Positions 11,482 to 20,539 of a stretch of 64,000 nucleotides of DNA are shown piece after piece. Source of the DNA: Bimuria novae-zelandiae CBS 107.79 (Eukaryota; Ascomycota; Dothideomycetes; Pleosporales; Didymosphaeriaceae). The DNA is taken from NCBI GenBank assembly GCA_010015655.1, contig ML976681.1, positions 442,914-506,913 on the forward strand, in the 5' to 3' direction. Numbering within the stretch: the first letter of the stretch is position 1; every line of letters starts with the position of its first letter. The notes beneath the pieces were generated by a model, which was not told the origin of the DNA, ran no database searches, and saw only the letters and a list, made by a program, of their open reading frames with translations. The position numbers and the translations under genes were made by a program.

Positions 11482-13299
11482 ATGCCGTCGCATCCTATCG
11501 ATACAGGCTGGGGCTTCAACGCCGTGATAGATCTGATAGAGTCAGACTATGATGTTGCGTCTCCCACACTGTCTACCGCGTCCACCGTGACGCCCGGTGA
11601 TGACACGCCTGAACGCAGCGTCGGATTCATTGCCGAACCACTTCCGGATGCACAATACAACCCCCACCTCGGTGATTTCACAAAGGTATTTGGTGGGCTA
11701 GGCATTCCGTTATCAGATCCCGCGGCACTGGTCAGTCCCGTGGACTCGGAGGGACCCATCAGCTCCGACGATGCTATTTTAAACGAACAATCGAACTCAT
11801 CTAGCCCTGAAGAGCCCGCAGATCTCGACAGCCCATTGGCTGGGCTGACAGCCAGGCAGCAAAAGAGGGCTCGTAAGAAAGCTGCGAAGAAAGAGCGGAA
11901 GGCGCAGAAAGATGGGCGAGCGATGGATGTTCCTGAGAAAACACTGAACAACATGCAACCGATCCAACCCAGTACTCGATCCAATGTCGGTGCGAAAATT
12001 CGTCCGACAACCCCGACACAACTTGTGGTGCCGACCATTGGGTCGAAACCCCAACCTCCAAACAGTATTCCACACGATGATTTCACTGAACGTCAGGTCA
12101 AACAAATACCAAAAAGACCTTTCTTGCCCTTGTACGAAGTAAAGCCAAAAAACGGGGTTCGTCCCCAAATCCCATCCTCTCTACGTATAAACCACGGTCT
12201 CGTTCCTCGCACGGTGCAGGCCGGGAGCGTTCCTAGAAACCAGAACGAAGGCTCGGCGCCAGCCTACAATCTTCCGATTTCGCCACCTCTCACTACGCCT
12301 CTTTATGAGCCTACTCTACCACCACTGAATTTTGGTGGCAGAGCGGACGCATATCTAATGCCAGGACCGACGTACACCAACCAGACACCCTACAAAGTTC
12401 TTTCTCCAACCCGTTTTTCGACCCCAGTTCCGCTTTCAGCTACGCCTGGAGGAGCCCCGAAAGGCTTGACGATCAGGTCACAAACTGACAGGCATCTTCA
12501 TTTCTTCAACCAACTCCTAGCCAATTTCCCGGCAGATGCACGATGGCTTCTTTCACCCATGCCCTTGAGCAATGAAGAGAGCAAGGTGCAAGGTATTCAC
12601 TGCTTTGTGGACGCGTCGAATATCATGATAGGTTTCAAAGACATGCTAAGGAAGTACGGGCAACAGCATCTCGACATGTCCTTCGACACTCTCGCCTTGC
12701 TGATGGAACGCCGACGCCCTGTTGCCAAACGCATCTCCGCCGGCTCCCACCGTGAAGCAGCGCCCCTCCCCTACGTGACGAAGCTCGTCGAGACCTCCAA
12801 AGCCGTCGGCTACGAGAACCTTGTCAAGGAACAAGTGTTTATCCGCCGCGAAGACAGCGAGCGGAAGAAGTTCTTCAAAGATGTCGAGCGCATGGGCTGG
12901 CAGAAGGCCATGCAGATGCGCTCTGGCCTCGGCAGCGGCAGCGGCAGCGACTCTGAAACGGGTCAGCCGGCCGCTTCGACGCCCCCCTCGGCTCCGAAAT
13001 GGGTCGAGCAGGGCGTCGACGAGATTCTTCACTTGAAGATGTGCCAGAGCGTCATCGACACCGAGGTCCCGACTACCATGGTGCTTGCCACGGGCGACGG
13101 CAATGCGGCGGAGTTCTCCGACGGGTTTTTGGCTAATGTGGAGAGGGCGTTGAAGCATGGGTGGACTGTCGAGCTCGTGAGCTGGAAACAGCAGATGAGC
13201 TCGGGGTACAAGAATAAGAAGTTTAGGGCGAAGTGGGGGGATAAGTTTAGGGTTGTTGAGTTAGATGATTATCTAGAGAGTTTGATTGATACGGCGTGA
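11482..13299 (+). CDS. NYN (PIN-like) domain protein, putative ribonuclease
   Basis: Single-exon gene of 605 residues. The first 350 residues are low-complexity and Pro/Ser/Thr rich, with a strongly basic stretch (KRARKKAAKKERKAQK) near residue 128 that could be a nuclear signal or RNA contact. The folded part starts near residue 370 with CFVDASNIMIGF, strand 1 of a NYN/PIN-like fold with its acidic residue, and ends with VLATGDGNAAEFSDGF at about 533 (the second Asp motif) and WTVELVSW. These are the metal-binding Asp positions of the superfamily. An insert with Ser/Gly repeats separates the two halves. Function as an RNase is inferred from the fold; no target is known to me. Start chosen as first ATG after a long pyrimidine-rich leader. 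Confidence 0.85.
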   Translation: MPSHPIDTGWGFNAVIDLIESDYDVASPTLSTASTVTPGDDTPERSVGFIAEPLPDAQYNPHLGDFTKVFGGLGIPLSDPAALVSPVDSEGPISSDDAILNEQSNSSSPEEPADLDSPLAGLTARQQKRARKKAAKKERKAQKDGRAMDVPEKTLNNMQPIQPSTRSNVGAKIRPTTPTQLVVPTIGSKPQPPNSIPHDDFTERQVKQIPKRPFLPLYEVKPKNGVRPQIPSSLRINHGLVPRTVQAGSVPRNQNEGSAPAYNLPISPPLTTPLYEPTLPPLNFGGRADAYLMPGPTYTNQTPYKVLSPTRFSTPVPLSATPGGAPKGLTIRSQTDRHLHFFNQLLANFPADARWLLSPMPLSNEESKVQGIHCFVDASNIMIGFKDMLRKYGQQHLDMSFDTLALLMERRRPVAKRISAGSHREAAPLPYVTKLVETSKAVGYENLVKEQVFIRREDSERKKFFKDVERMGWQKAMQMRSGLGSGSGSDSETGQPAASTPPSAPKWVEQGVDEILHLKMCQSVIDTEVPTTMVLATGDGNAAEFSDGFLANVERALKHGWTVELVSWKQQMSSGYKNKKFRAKWGDKFRVVELDDYLESLIDTA

Positions 13300-13422
13300 G
13301 AAGGTGGAGTGTGGTCGGTGGAACTTGCTAGCGCTTGCTTTGTTGGAGCGTCTGTAATGGATGCGATGAGTCTCACAAGGGGAAATATACTTTATCTGAT
13401 CTATGATGGTGTATTGCTTAGC

Positions 13423-13470
13423 GTTGGCCGTGCGTGGAGTCGACCGTGGTACGCAAATTCTGGGCCACAC
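13423..13470 (+). repeat. Left copy of a diverged inverted repeat bounding the 13.4-16.9 kb island
   Basis: The inner 25 nt (13446-13470, GGTACGCAA then TCTGGGCCACAC) match 22 of 25 positions with the minus strand at 16893-16869. Weaker similarity continues outward through CGTTGG at 13422-13427, possibly to about 13354. Both copies read from outside inward. The sequence lies 3' of the NYN gene. Confidence 0.65.
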
Positions 13471-13500
13471 AACGGTAAAACCCTTGTGCACTTGACTCAC

Positions 13501-13600
13501 CACTGTCCCTTATACCTCACCAATGTCCCTTATACCTCACCAATGTCCCTTATACCTCACCAATATCCCTTATACCTCGCTACTGTCCCTTATGCCTCAC
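13501..13600 (+). repeat. 20-bp tandem repeat, five units
   Basis: Five head-to-tail 20-bp units of consensus CAATGTCCCTTATACCTCAC, with a degenerate sixth. Units 2 and 3 are identical and the outer ones differ by a few bases. Just downstream a 16-bp unit (CCTGCTAGGCTTCAAA) is repeated twice at 13638-13669. Non-coding as far as I can see. Confidence 0.9.
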
Positions 13601-13670
13601 CACTATCTCTCACCAAGACGCCTCTAGACGCCTGGAACCTGCTAGGCTTCAAACCTGCTAGGCTTCAAAC

Positions 13671-14177
13671 CTGCAGACGCCCCAAGTTATTATTAAGACC
13701 CTGTGGGGGTGCCGGCTGGTTATGGAGCCAGCAAAAGCACGATGCGCGCTGAACAACGCACGCTGGGTGATTTAATGTAGCAAGTATCGTAAACCTAGCC
13801 ATGCGTTATTTTCTTCTTGCTTCAAAGGATTCCAAGGTTTTGTCTCCACCACATGCCTTTCCCAATAGCCATGACGCAGCATTAAGACGGATCTCGATGT
13901 TCTTGATGTTCCATGAACCACGCTTCAGAATCATAGTAGTAGCACATCTGTATTGGTGGCGTGGAGCTGAACAATTCTGGTAGCACAGCTCTATCGAGAG
14001 GCTGGAAACGACTCAGATCACGCAGGCCATTGCCCGCGTACAAGATTTTCGCGAGAGATCTGTCTGTTTCTCATGAAATATAGAATCCAGCCAGTCAGCA
14101 CTTTGGATATATATCAATTCTGCAACATCTGGCGCTTACCCAACACTCTCTCGATGACTTTGAAAAGCTACTTCACT
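13671..14177. other. Non-coding part of the island with a TATA box
   Basis: About 500 bp without a supported gene. TATATAT at 14108-14114 lies 64-70 bp before the Met of the secreted-protein gene and probably serves it. Confidence 0.45.
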
Positions 14178-14895
14178 ATGAAGACCACACTTCCGTCCCT
14201 TCTCGCTACGAGCCTGTTCTGCCTGATGACGGCAGGATCCCCACTGCTCTTCGATCTGAACCGGTGACGAAGGTCATCAAAGTGCGTCTCAAAATCATTT
14301 ACTCGTCTGCTACATGCACCCGTGTCTTCCTAGCTGAAATGGTCTACAGTTCGGTGACTACGCCAGCGGACCGATTCAAGTACCTCTTGGTTTCGGTATC
14401 TCCGTGTCGGAAGTCATCGTTGACGCTTTGGGTACTGTTTTGGGCCCTCTGGAGGCGATGCTCGTTCCCCCTAGCACCCGTGTCGGCAAAATCGGTCCTA
14501 GGAAAACTGTAACACTAGCCACCAACCCCGATTCCCCAGGCAAAACGTTCAAACTGGAAAGTTTGACCATGGCGGTCCATCGTAACGGCATCTTGGGCGA
14601 CCTCTTGGGCGGCCTGTTTGGTCAGTACACTTCGGGCAACGTGCACTTCTCAGGCCGCGACGAACACGGAAACGAGATCTGGCAAGAGACGAAACGGTAC
14701 ACGGCTCCTGGAGGCCATGTTAAGAGACATGACGCGGCTGGAACGCGGGGCGACGCTTTTGCTCAGATTGTGGGGCCTGAGAAGCCTGCTAACCAGATAT
14801 GGGTGAACGTTGAGGGTGACGGTGTAGATATTGGTTTGAACGCTGCCTTCTGTGCGCTCGCCTTTACAATCGATGTGACCGTCGGTGGATTTTAA
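14178..14895 (+). CDS. Small secreted protein of unknown function
   Basis: Not recognised. Best model: exon 14178-14263, intron 14264-14366 (GTGACG to GCCAG), exon 14367-14895, giving 204 residues. The N-terminus MKTTLPSLLATSLFCLMTAG is a good signal peptide, and a TATA box lies about 65 bp upstream; an in-frame Met at 14154 would add eight residues. The mature part is Gly-rich with GILGDLLGGLFGQYTSGNV and no Cys pattern beyond a single Cys. Anomaly: the +1 frame over 14088-14281 is also open and would splice from a stronger donor (GTGCGT, 14282) to an acceptor before 14351 in phase, but it has no Met. Either the first exon is wrong or the locus is decayed. Lies inside an inverted-repeat-bounded island. 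Confidence 0.5.
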
Positions 14896-14992
14896 GGCTG
14901 AGAACGGAAAGCTTATGTCCTCGTTGGATGTCGAAGCCGGGTTCACGCGTAGCGCTTTGTATTGTCGAAGGACATTAAACCAATGCTTGCAA

Positions 14993-15786
14993 CAGTACGT
15001 AAATACGGACGGTTCGACCCTACTACAGTTACGTTACGGTTGCTAGTTACTACGGTACGTACGCTACGGCTAGGGGGTTGGTACGGTACCGTAGAATTAC
15101 TGTACGGTTTATTTTAGGGGTTTATACGGCCCGTAGTATATATAAATTTCCTAATTAGGAAGGAGGCTAGTGTTAAAGTTGTCTTTTAGGGCCTTTAGGG
15201 ATTCTAAAATATTATTATTGCTATTAACCGCGTCGGCACCTCTCTCATTATTTATATAGGAGGTTAACTCTGTAAGGTAGCTACTCTATATCGCTATATA
15301 GATGCAGATCTGTAGCTACTTAGGGACTTAGATTTATGTTGCACGTGGTGACTAGCCTGCGTGCCTATACGCTTGGTCTTGCTATGCTATAAATTATTCT
15401 AATTAATATCTATCTCCCTCCCTAAACTGTGGCCTGTGGGATACACCTGTGAATAGTTAACCGAGGGCGACGACGAGCGCGATGAGCTTGCTGAGGTGAG
15501 GGCCTTGCAGGCGGCAGAGGCGTGATACGGCGCTGGGGTGGAAGGGCTGGGACGCCTGCGTTGACCGCAGGCCCTGTGAGGCAACCTAGCCGCCTCCGGC
15601 GCCTCCTCCAGCCGCGCCGCCCCCGAATGCTCAATTCACCCACCCTAGCCAGAAAAGGTTCCGTACAGCCGTATTACGGGTCAAAAGTTGGTACGGTACG
15701 GTGCCTAGTACGGTGGGCACCTCACTACGGTACGTACGGCCCAAAACCAATTACGGACCGTAAAGTACGGTCAGTAATACCGACTG
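14993..15786. mobile_element. Putative non-autonomous hAT-like element (ACGG/CCGT subterminal repeats)
   Basis: The ends read CAGTACGTAAATACGGAC from the left and CAGTCGGTATTACTGACC from the right (minus strand), both beginning CAGT. Each is followed by about 130-150 bp dense in ACGG/CCGT/GTAC words, as in the subterminal zones of hAT elements. Both flanks contain TTGCA (GCTTGCAA on the left, TTGCATGC on the right), but not a clean 8-bp duplication. The middle is A/T-rich at 15120-15420 and G/C-rich at 15450-15630; no transposase frame is present. Class assignment is inferred from termini only. Confidence 0.5.
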
Positions 15787-16327
15787 TTGCATGCGCTGCA
15801 TGATTAAACTTCAATCAATCATTGCTTGCATTGCACCAAATTCATAATTTCCAGTTCACTTTTGCATAAACCTTTGCAGGGCGAAGGAGAATGATACGAA
15901 TGAGGGTTTAACAACATGAAACCAAAGAGTTCCAACATAAGATATCTTGAAATATAACCCCTACATCTTGGGTATCTTCAAGAGCATCGTGACTTACAGC
16001 GGCGGTGTAATGAAGGCATAGAACCCCTCTCAACGCAGTAGCGTATAAGCGGAGCAACAAACAATCCTGGATTTACCCCACGCCCTACACCGCCTCGTGC
16101 AGAGTTCATAGGAGATGCACGAATTTGGCCGGGCTACTGAACGGTTAAGTTTCCGTGGCCCCGCTTCGCTTTTTTCTTTCCAGTTCGAAGTGAAGCGGTT
16201 GCGGGCGGAGGAACGGACGATCTGAATGGCACGGCCCCGAACGATGATTACCAACGACTACCTCCACAAGTAGTCTCTTCTATATTAGACATCACGTTCG
16301 CAGATATGCCGACTCCCGGCCTCATCT
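15787..16327. other. Non-coding stretch downstream of the small gapped gene
   Basis: About 540 bp with no supported gene. It should hold the 3' UTR of the minus-strand gene ending at 16328. Confidence 0.5.
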
Positions 16328-16784
16328 TCACGCCGTGTCCCTTCTCCAGACAAGCAAAAAGTAATCCCCAGCATCACGGAACATGCCGATTCTACCACAA
16401 TTTCAGTGCCGTCCCCTTCATAATCTTTAGGTACACTCACGAAAAGTATAGCCATCCAAAACGNNNNNNNNNNNNNNNNNNNNNNNNNNNNNNNNNNNNN
16501 NNNNNNNNNNNNNNNNNNNNNNNNNNNNNNNNNNNNNNNNNNNNNNNNNTCCGCACCCGCTCCAGCCACGAGCCCCGCGTCTCAACGTGCCTATCACGAC
16601 ATGCGCCCGGCAGAGGTAGCGACAAAAACACATGCAACGGCGCAAGGCAGAACAGAAACGCCTGCCTGAAGAGACGTTCCGGCTCTGCTCCTTCCGTGAA
16701 GAAGCGCAGGGAAGGCGGGATATGGAGAGTCTCGGCTTCGAAGCGGGAGACTGCGGCGGAGAACCAGGTTTGGATGAGAGACAT
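16328..16784 (-). CDS. Small gene of unknown function, interrupted by an assembly gap
   Basis: Not recognised. Exons 16784-16441 and 16391-16328, intron 16440-16392 (49 bp, GTGAGT to GTAG). The frame is continuous if the 86 N are the true gap length, giving about 135 residues of which some 29 are unknown. It starts MSLIQTWFSAAVSRFEAETL, contains a hydrophobic stretch FRQAFLFCLAPLHVFLSLPL that could be one membrane helix, and ends FLLVWRRDTA. A TATA box at 16868-16861 lies 77 bp upstream of the ATG. The two exons splice in phase into a sensible ending, which supports a real gene. The gap length may be a placeholder, so the middle is untrustworthy. Confidence 0.55.
16464..16549. other. Assembly gap, 86 N
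   Basis: Run of N inside the first exon of the small minus-strand gene. The missing sequence is unknown. Confidence 1.
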
Positions 16785-16860
16785 TTGCGGCGGTGAGTTT
16801 GTGTTTCGGAAGGGATGGAGGGGTTCTGGTCGGGACAGTTGGGGGGAAGCGCAGATGGTT

Positions 16861-16868
16861 TTTATATA
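16861..16868 (-). promoter_or_regulatory. TATA box of the small minus-strand gene
   Basis: TATATAAA on the minus strand, directly next to the right inverted-repeat copy and 77 bp before the ATG at 16784. Confidence 0.5.
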
Positions 16869-16913
16869 GTGTGGCCCAGACGTTGCGTACCATGGACCCC
16901 AGCCCTCCCCAAC
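16869..16913 (-). repeat. Right copy of the diverged inverted repeat
   Basis: On the minus strand it reads CCATGGTACGCAACG then TCTGGGCCACAC, 22 of 25 identical to the left copy at 13446-13470, with shared CGTTGG and TGG-GTC outward. Weaker similarity may run to about 16985. It ends exactly at the TATA box of the neighbouring gene. Confidence 0.65.
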
Positions 16914-17184
16914 GGGCGGATACAAAATAGATGTAGTCAAGTCAGCCACTTTATTATCCGTCCTAGAGTAACGCATACAGTTATAACAGCACTAAGTAGA
17001 ATGGCCTTGACCAACCTTCTACCTTTGGGATTTGTCGCGTAAAAGCAGACACCACGCTGCATGGTCATTTACATGAGTATCAATGCTTGTTAGCAATGTA
17101 ATCTCCATTCGGTCGCCAAGTAGTGACCTGGCGTCTCACCTTCTTCTCGTTCCGGCTACTTCACTACACCAACCTATCTTAACA

Positions 17185-18674
17185 TCACGACCCATTCGCC
17201 ACCTTCAGTCTCTCTTCCCGCGCCAAAGCTCTACCCCGCGTATTCCTCACCTCCCACTCAAACTCCTTCAGCGCCCTCAATTCGCTGCTCACAAACAGGC
17301 CTCCCATCAGCCCATCAATCACACCCACACTCAAGCTCAGCGAGCTGATCAACATAAGAATGAACGCGGCGTAGTGAGTCGGGACCCACCACACGCCGAT
17401 CAAACACCCCACTGTAAGGCAGAATTGAAAGCCAAAGTGACCAAGGCGTAGCCTCCGCTGCGTGCGCTCACGAGCATCGTATTTCGCGATAGTGGCGAGA
17501 ATCTCGTCGTAGGTCTCGATGGGGAGGTACGTCTCGGGGAGGGCCCACGGGCCATTCGACGTCGCGGCGAGCGGCTCTTCGAGACTGCGCACGAGCGTCG
17601 CTTCGACGGAGAAATGGTCGCTGAGAGAGCAGTAGAGCGTCGGGTGTCTAGCCGTCATGCCCACGTTTGCTTCTTTCAGCGTCCACTCTGCGCTCGTCTG
17701 CCCGCGCGTTGCATCGTGGTGCGAACCGCTGCTGAAGAAGATGTAGTCGAGGCGCTTCGCGTGGGGGTCCTCGACGGTGGGTTCGATTTGCACGTTTTCG
17801 CCTTTCGCGAGACGCTGTTTGTGCGCTTTGTTCCAGCGCCAGGTGTTGAGTGCGGAGTCGCATGTTGCGCCGTTCTGGGTGAGGTTGTACTCTGCGTTGG
17901 GCATGGGAACGTTGCGCATTTGTTCTACTTTATCTTTCGCAGCGCCGATGGAGGAGTTTGGGTGGAGGATTCTCCATACGTCGCGGACGGGTGAGTGCGT
18001 CTCGATGATGCAATGTGCGAGGGAGAGCGGTGTCATGTTGAAATCGCCCAGACCGATGACGAGGTGGCCGCGCTCGGCAGCGCCGCGCATGAGCTTTGTT
18101 ATTTCCCATGCTTGGGCCGTGCGGTGGCAGATGTAGGAGTCGTGCGGTTCGACCTCGTATGGGGCGTGGAGCTGTCATGGTCAGACCAAATCCCGAATTC
18201 AATAAGTTCAACGGTCCGTACATGCGTGCAGAAGACTTCCGCAATGTCTCTCCTCGTAGGCCCCATCCGTATCCTAGCATACGCAACACCCTTCCCCACA
18301 AACCAATCACCCCTGTAAAAGGCAGCAGGTCGCCCATTGAGAGGATACTGTGTCATGCTGCTCTCCTCAATTGGCCATCTTGACAAAATCACCAGACCAC
18401 CGCCAAATATCCCACTGAAGTAGAACTTCCCATACGGAAGGAAGTGTTTCGTCTTTTCTCGAATCGCATTGTAGTCCTGCTGGGTCCAACACTCTTGCAG
18501 GCCTACAATATCTGGCTGAGGATCTGCAGCGGCGATCTGGTTTCCAATTTCTGTAAGGCGCTCATTGCGGAGTGTCGAGATATACTTGAGGCCCCAGCAA
18601 TTGAACGACAAAATGCGCACGCTCGAAGGGGGTCGGCTGGATTCCTCAGTCATGAAAGGCGACTCTGGGTACAT
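17185..18674 (-). CDS. ISC1: Inositol phosphosphingolipid phospholipase C (neutral sphingomyelinase family)
   Basis: Membrane enzyme that cleaves inositol phosphosphingolipids to ceramides; in yeast it acts at ER and mitochondria. Exons 18674-18222 and 18171-17185 (intron 51 bp) give 479 residues, the usual size. The DNase I-like fold signatures are present in order: LSFNCWGLKYIS near 22-33, the metal-binding Glu61 in GLQECW, the THLHAPYE segment formed across the intron, GDFNMTP, and the catalytic His in SDHFSVEA. Two hydrophobic segments near the C-terminus (FCLTVGCLIGVWW and FILMLISSLSLSVGVIDGLM) match the C-terminal membrane anchors of ISC1. A second Met at 18653 is an alternative start. 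Head-to-head with SWD3, 189 bp apart. Confidence 0.95.
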
Positions 18675-18863
18675 GCGGGCGGAGCGGAGTTTCTCCAGAA
18701 ACGTGGAGGAATGTTGTTGATATGACGCTATAAGTTGCAGGGATCAAGGGTTGCTGCATTCACTCCGAGGGCGGTAACATGCTAGCACGGCAGAATAATC
18801 GCGACTCGATCCCGCGCTTGACCGTCGCGGTAGTCGCAGACACGACAACGTTCACGACGCGAC

Positions 18864-20192
18864 ATGGTCGGCGACTACCCAAAATCACCGAAACGACGCA
18901 GAGACGAAGATGAGGATGTTGTTTCTCCGCGCAAACGATCCACCTCACATACACCGCCCAATGGCTCCCCTTCATTCAGACTCGCGGAACGTCCCCGCCG
19001 CTACAGCAGAGAACCTAGCAAAGATGACGAGAGATACTACAGAGACAGAAGACGTCCAAGATCGCGGTCCTGCTCAGGCACACGCTCCCCTTCCCGCTCC
19101 CACTCCGGCTCAAAATCACCATCCCACCACGCCACACCTCCCCCGCCCAAGCCAACCCAGCTGCACTACAAGCAATCTATGATCCTGCGGGGCCACAAAA
19201 AAGGCGTATCCTCCGTAAATTTCTCCCCAGACGGCCGCTGGATAGCCAGCAGCTCTGCAGACTGCACCATCAAGATCTGGGACGCGACGACCGGGGCCCT
19301 TGAACACACGCTGGAGGGCCACCTCGCAGGCGTGTCCACCATCGCGTGGTCGCCCGACAGCAAGATCCTCGCTTCCGGGTCCGACGACAAGTCGATACGC
19401 TTGTGGGACGTGTCCACAGGCCTCGCGCACCCGACGCCGTTCCTCGGCCACCACAACTACGTATACGCGCTCGCCTTCTCGCCCAAGGGCAACATGCTCG
19501 TCAGCGGATCCTACGACGAGGCCGTTTTTCTCTGGGACGTGCGCGCCGCGCGCGTCATGCGCTCTCTACCCGCGCACTCTGACCCCGTCGGTGGCGTCGA
19601 CTTCGTATGTGACGGCACGCTCATCACGAGCTGTTCGCACGACGGACTGATCCGCGTGTGGGACACATCAACAGGGCAGTGTCTGCGCACGCTCGTGCAC
19701 GAGGACAACGCGCCCGTTACCTCCGTCGTTTTCTCCCCGAACGGCAAGTACGTCCTCGCGTGGACGCTGGATAATTGTATCCGGTTGTGGAACTACATCG
19801 AGGGGAAGGGGAAGTGCGTGAAGACGTATCAGGGCCACCGGAATGAGAAGTTTAGTCTCGCCGGGGCGTTTGGCACGTATGGGACGGAGCCGCCGTATGA
19901 GTATGCGTTTATTGCGTCGGGGAGCGAGGACGGGGAAATCGTGCTGTGGGATGTGAGCACGAAGAATGTGCTACAGCGGCTGGGCGGGGGACATACTGAT
20001 GCTGTGTTGTCGGTGGACACGCATCCCACGGAGAAGCTCATTGTGAGCGGGGGCATGGACAGGACGGTGCGCGTGTGGAGGGAAACCGCCGCACCGCCAG
20101 AGTCAGGCTTGGAAGCCGTGGAGTCCACGACGGTGGACGGCAACGGGTACGATCCGGATATCCTGCCGCCGAACGCGTTCGCAAATACTTGA
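18864..20192 (+). CDS. SWD3: WD40 protein, WDR5/Swd3-type subunit of the Set1/COMPASS histone methylase
   Basis: Intronless, 442 residues. Residues 1-105 are a basic, disordered RS-like region (RRPRSRSCSGTRSPSRSHSG). Then seven WD repeats begin at MILRGHKKGVSSVNFSPDG and include IKIWD, IRLWD, VFLWD, IRVWD, IRLWN, IVLWD and VRVWR strand-d motifs. The segment YVLAWTLDNCIRLWNYIEGK and the KTYQGHRNEKF loop are strongly WDR5-like. WDR5 family members hold the Set1/MLL catalytic module together for H3K4 methylation. WD40 proteins are easily confused, but the repeat 5-6 sequence makes WDR5/Swd3 the best fit. The RS-rich extension is absent from yeast and animal WDR5. Confidence 0.85.
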   Translation: MVGDYPKSPKRRRDEDEDVVSPRKRSTSHTPPNGSPSFRLAERPRRYSREPSKDDERYYRDRRRPRSRSCSGTRSPSRSHSGSKSPSHHATPPPPKPTQLHYKQSMILRGHKKGVSSVNFSPDGRWIASSSADCTIKIWDATTGALEHTLEGHLAGVSTIAWSPDSKILASGSDDKSIRLWDVSTGLAHPTPFLGHHNYVYALAFSPKGNMLVSGSYDEAVFLWDVRAARVMRSLPAHSDPVGGVDFVCDGTLITSCSHDGLIRVWDTSTGQCLRTLVHEDNAPVTSVVFSPNGKYVLAWTLDNCIRLWNYIEGKGKCVKTYQGHRNEKFSLAGAFGTYGTEPPYEYAFIASGSEDGEIVLWDVSTKNVLQRLGGGHTDAVLSVDTHPTEKLIVSGGMDRTVRVWRETAAPPESGLEAVESTTVDGNGYDPDILPPNAFANT

Positions 20193-20539
20193 TTCCTCTT
20201 CTGTAGTGCGTGAGTGACCTAGATACCCAGCGTGCCGTCGCGCAAATGCAAGGAAACTTGGTTCATGCGAATATCACTCGTCTTCATTACTCGAAATGAT
20301 GCTGCCCGCCAAAAATGCTCATGAGCTCCCCTCGCGTAGAGTAAATGCAACAGTATATATGTACAGAATGCGAGAGCCCGTCGGCGCTTTTGCCTCTCCT
20401 CCTCTGGCCAATATCAAGACAACGCTGCGATTGCCAACTTTTCCTCGGGAACGCCGTGCCTCTTGTAGTTGTTGGTTTCAGTAGTAGTACAATACAAACG
20501 GCCGCCTGCTAAATGTGCCGTGGATTTTCAACTGTTTGA
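20193..20539. other. Tail-to-tail intergenic gap
   Basis: 347 bp between the stops of SWD3 and COQ1; shared 3' UTR space, nothing else seen. Confidence 0.6.

Noticed and set aside
12646..13158. 170-codon minus ORF inside the NYN gene
   Set aside because: Antisense shadow of the folded domain of the NYN protein.
13501..13600. Tandem repeat considered as a CRISPR-like array
   Set aside because: Units are contiguous with no spacers, and the genome is fungal.
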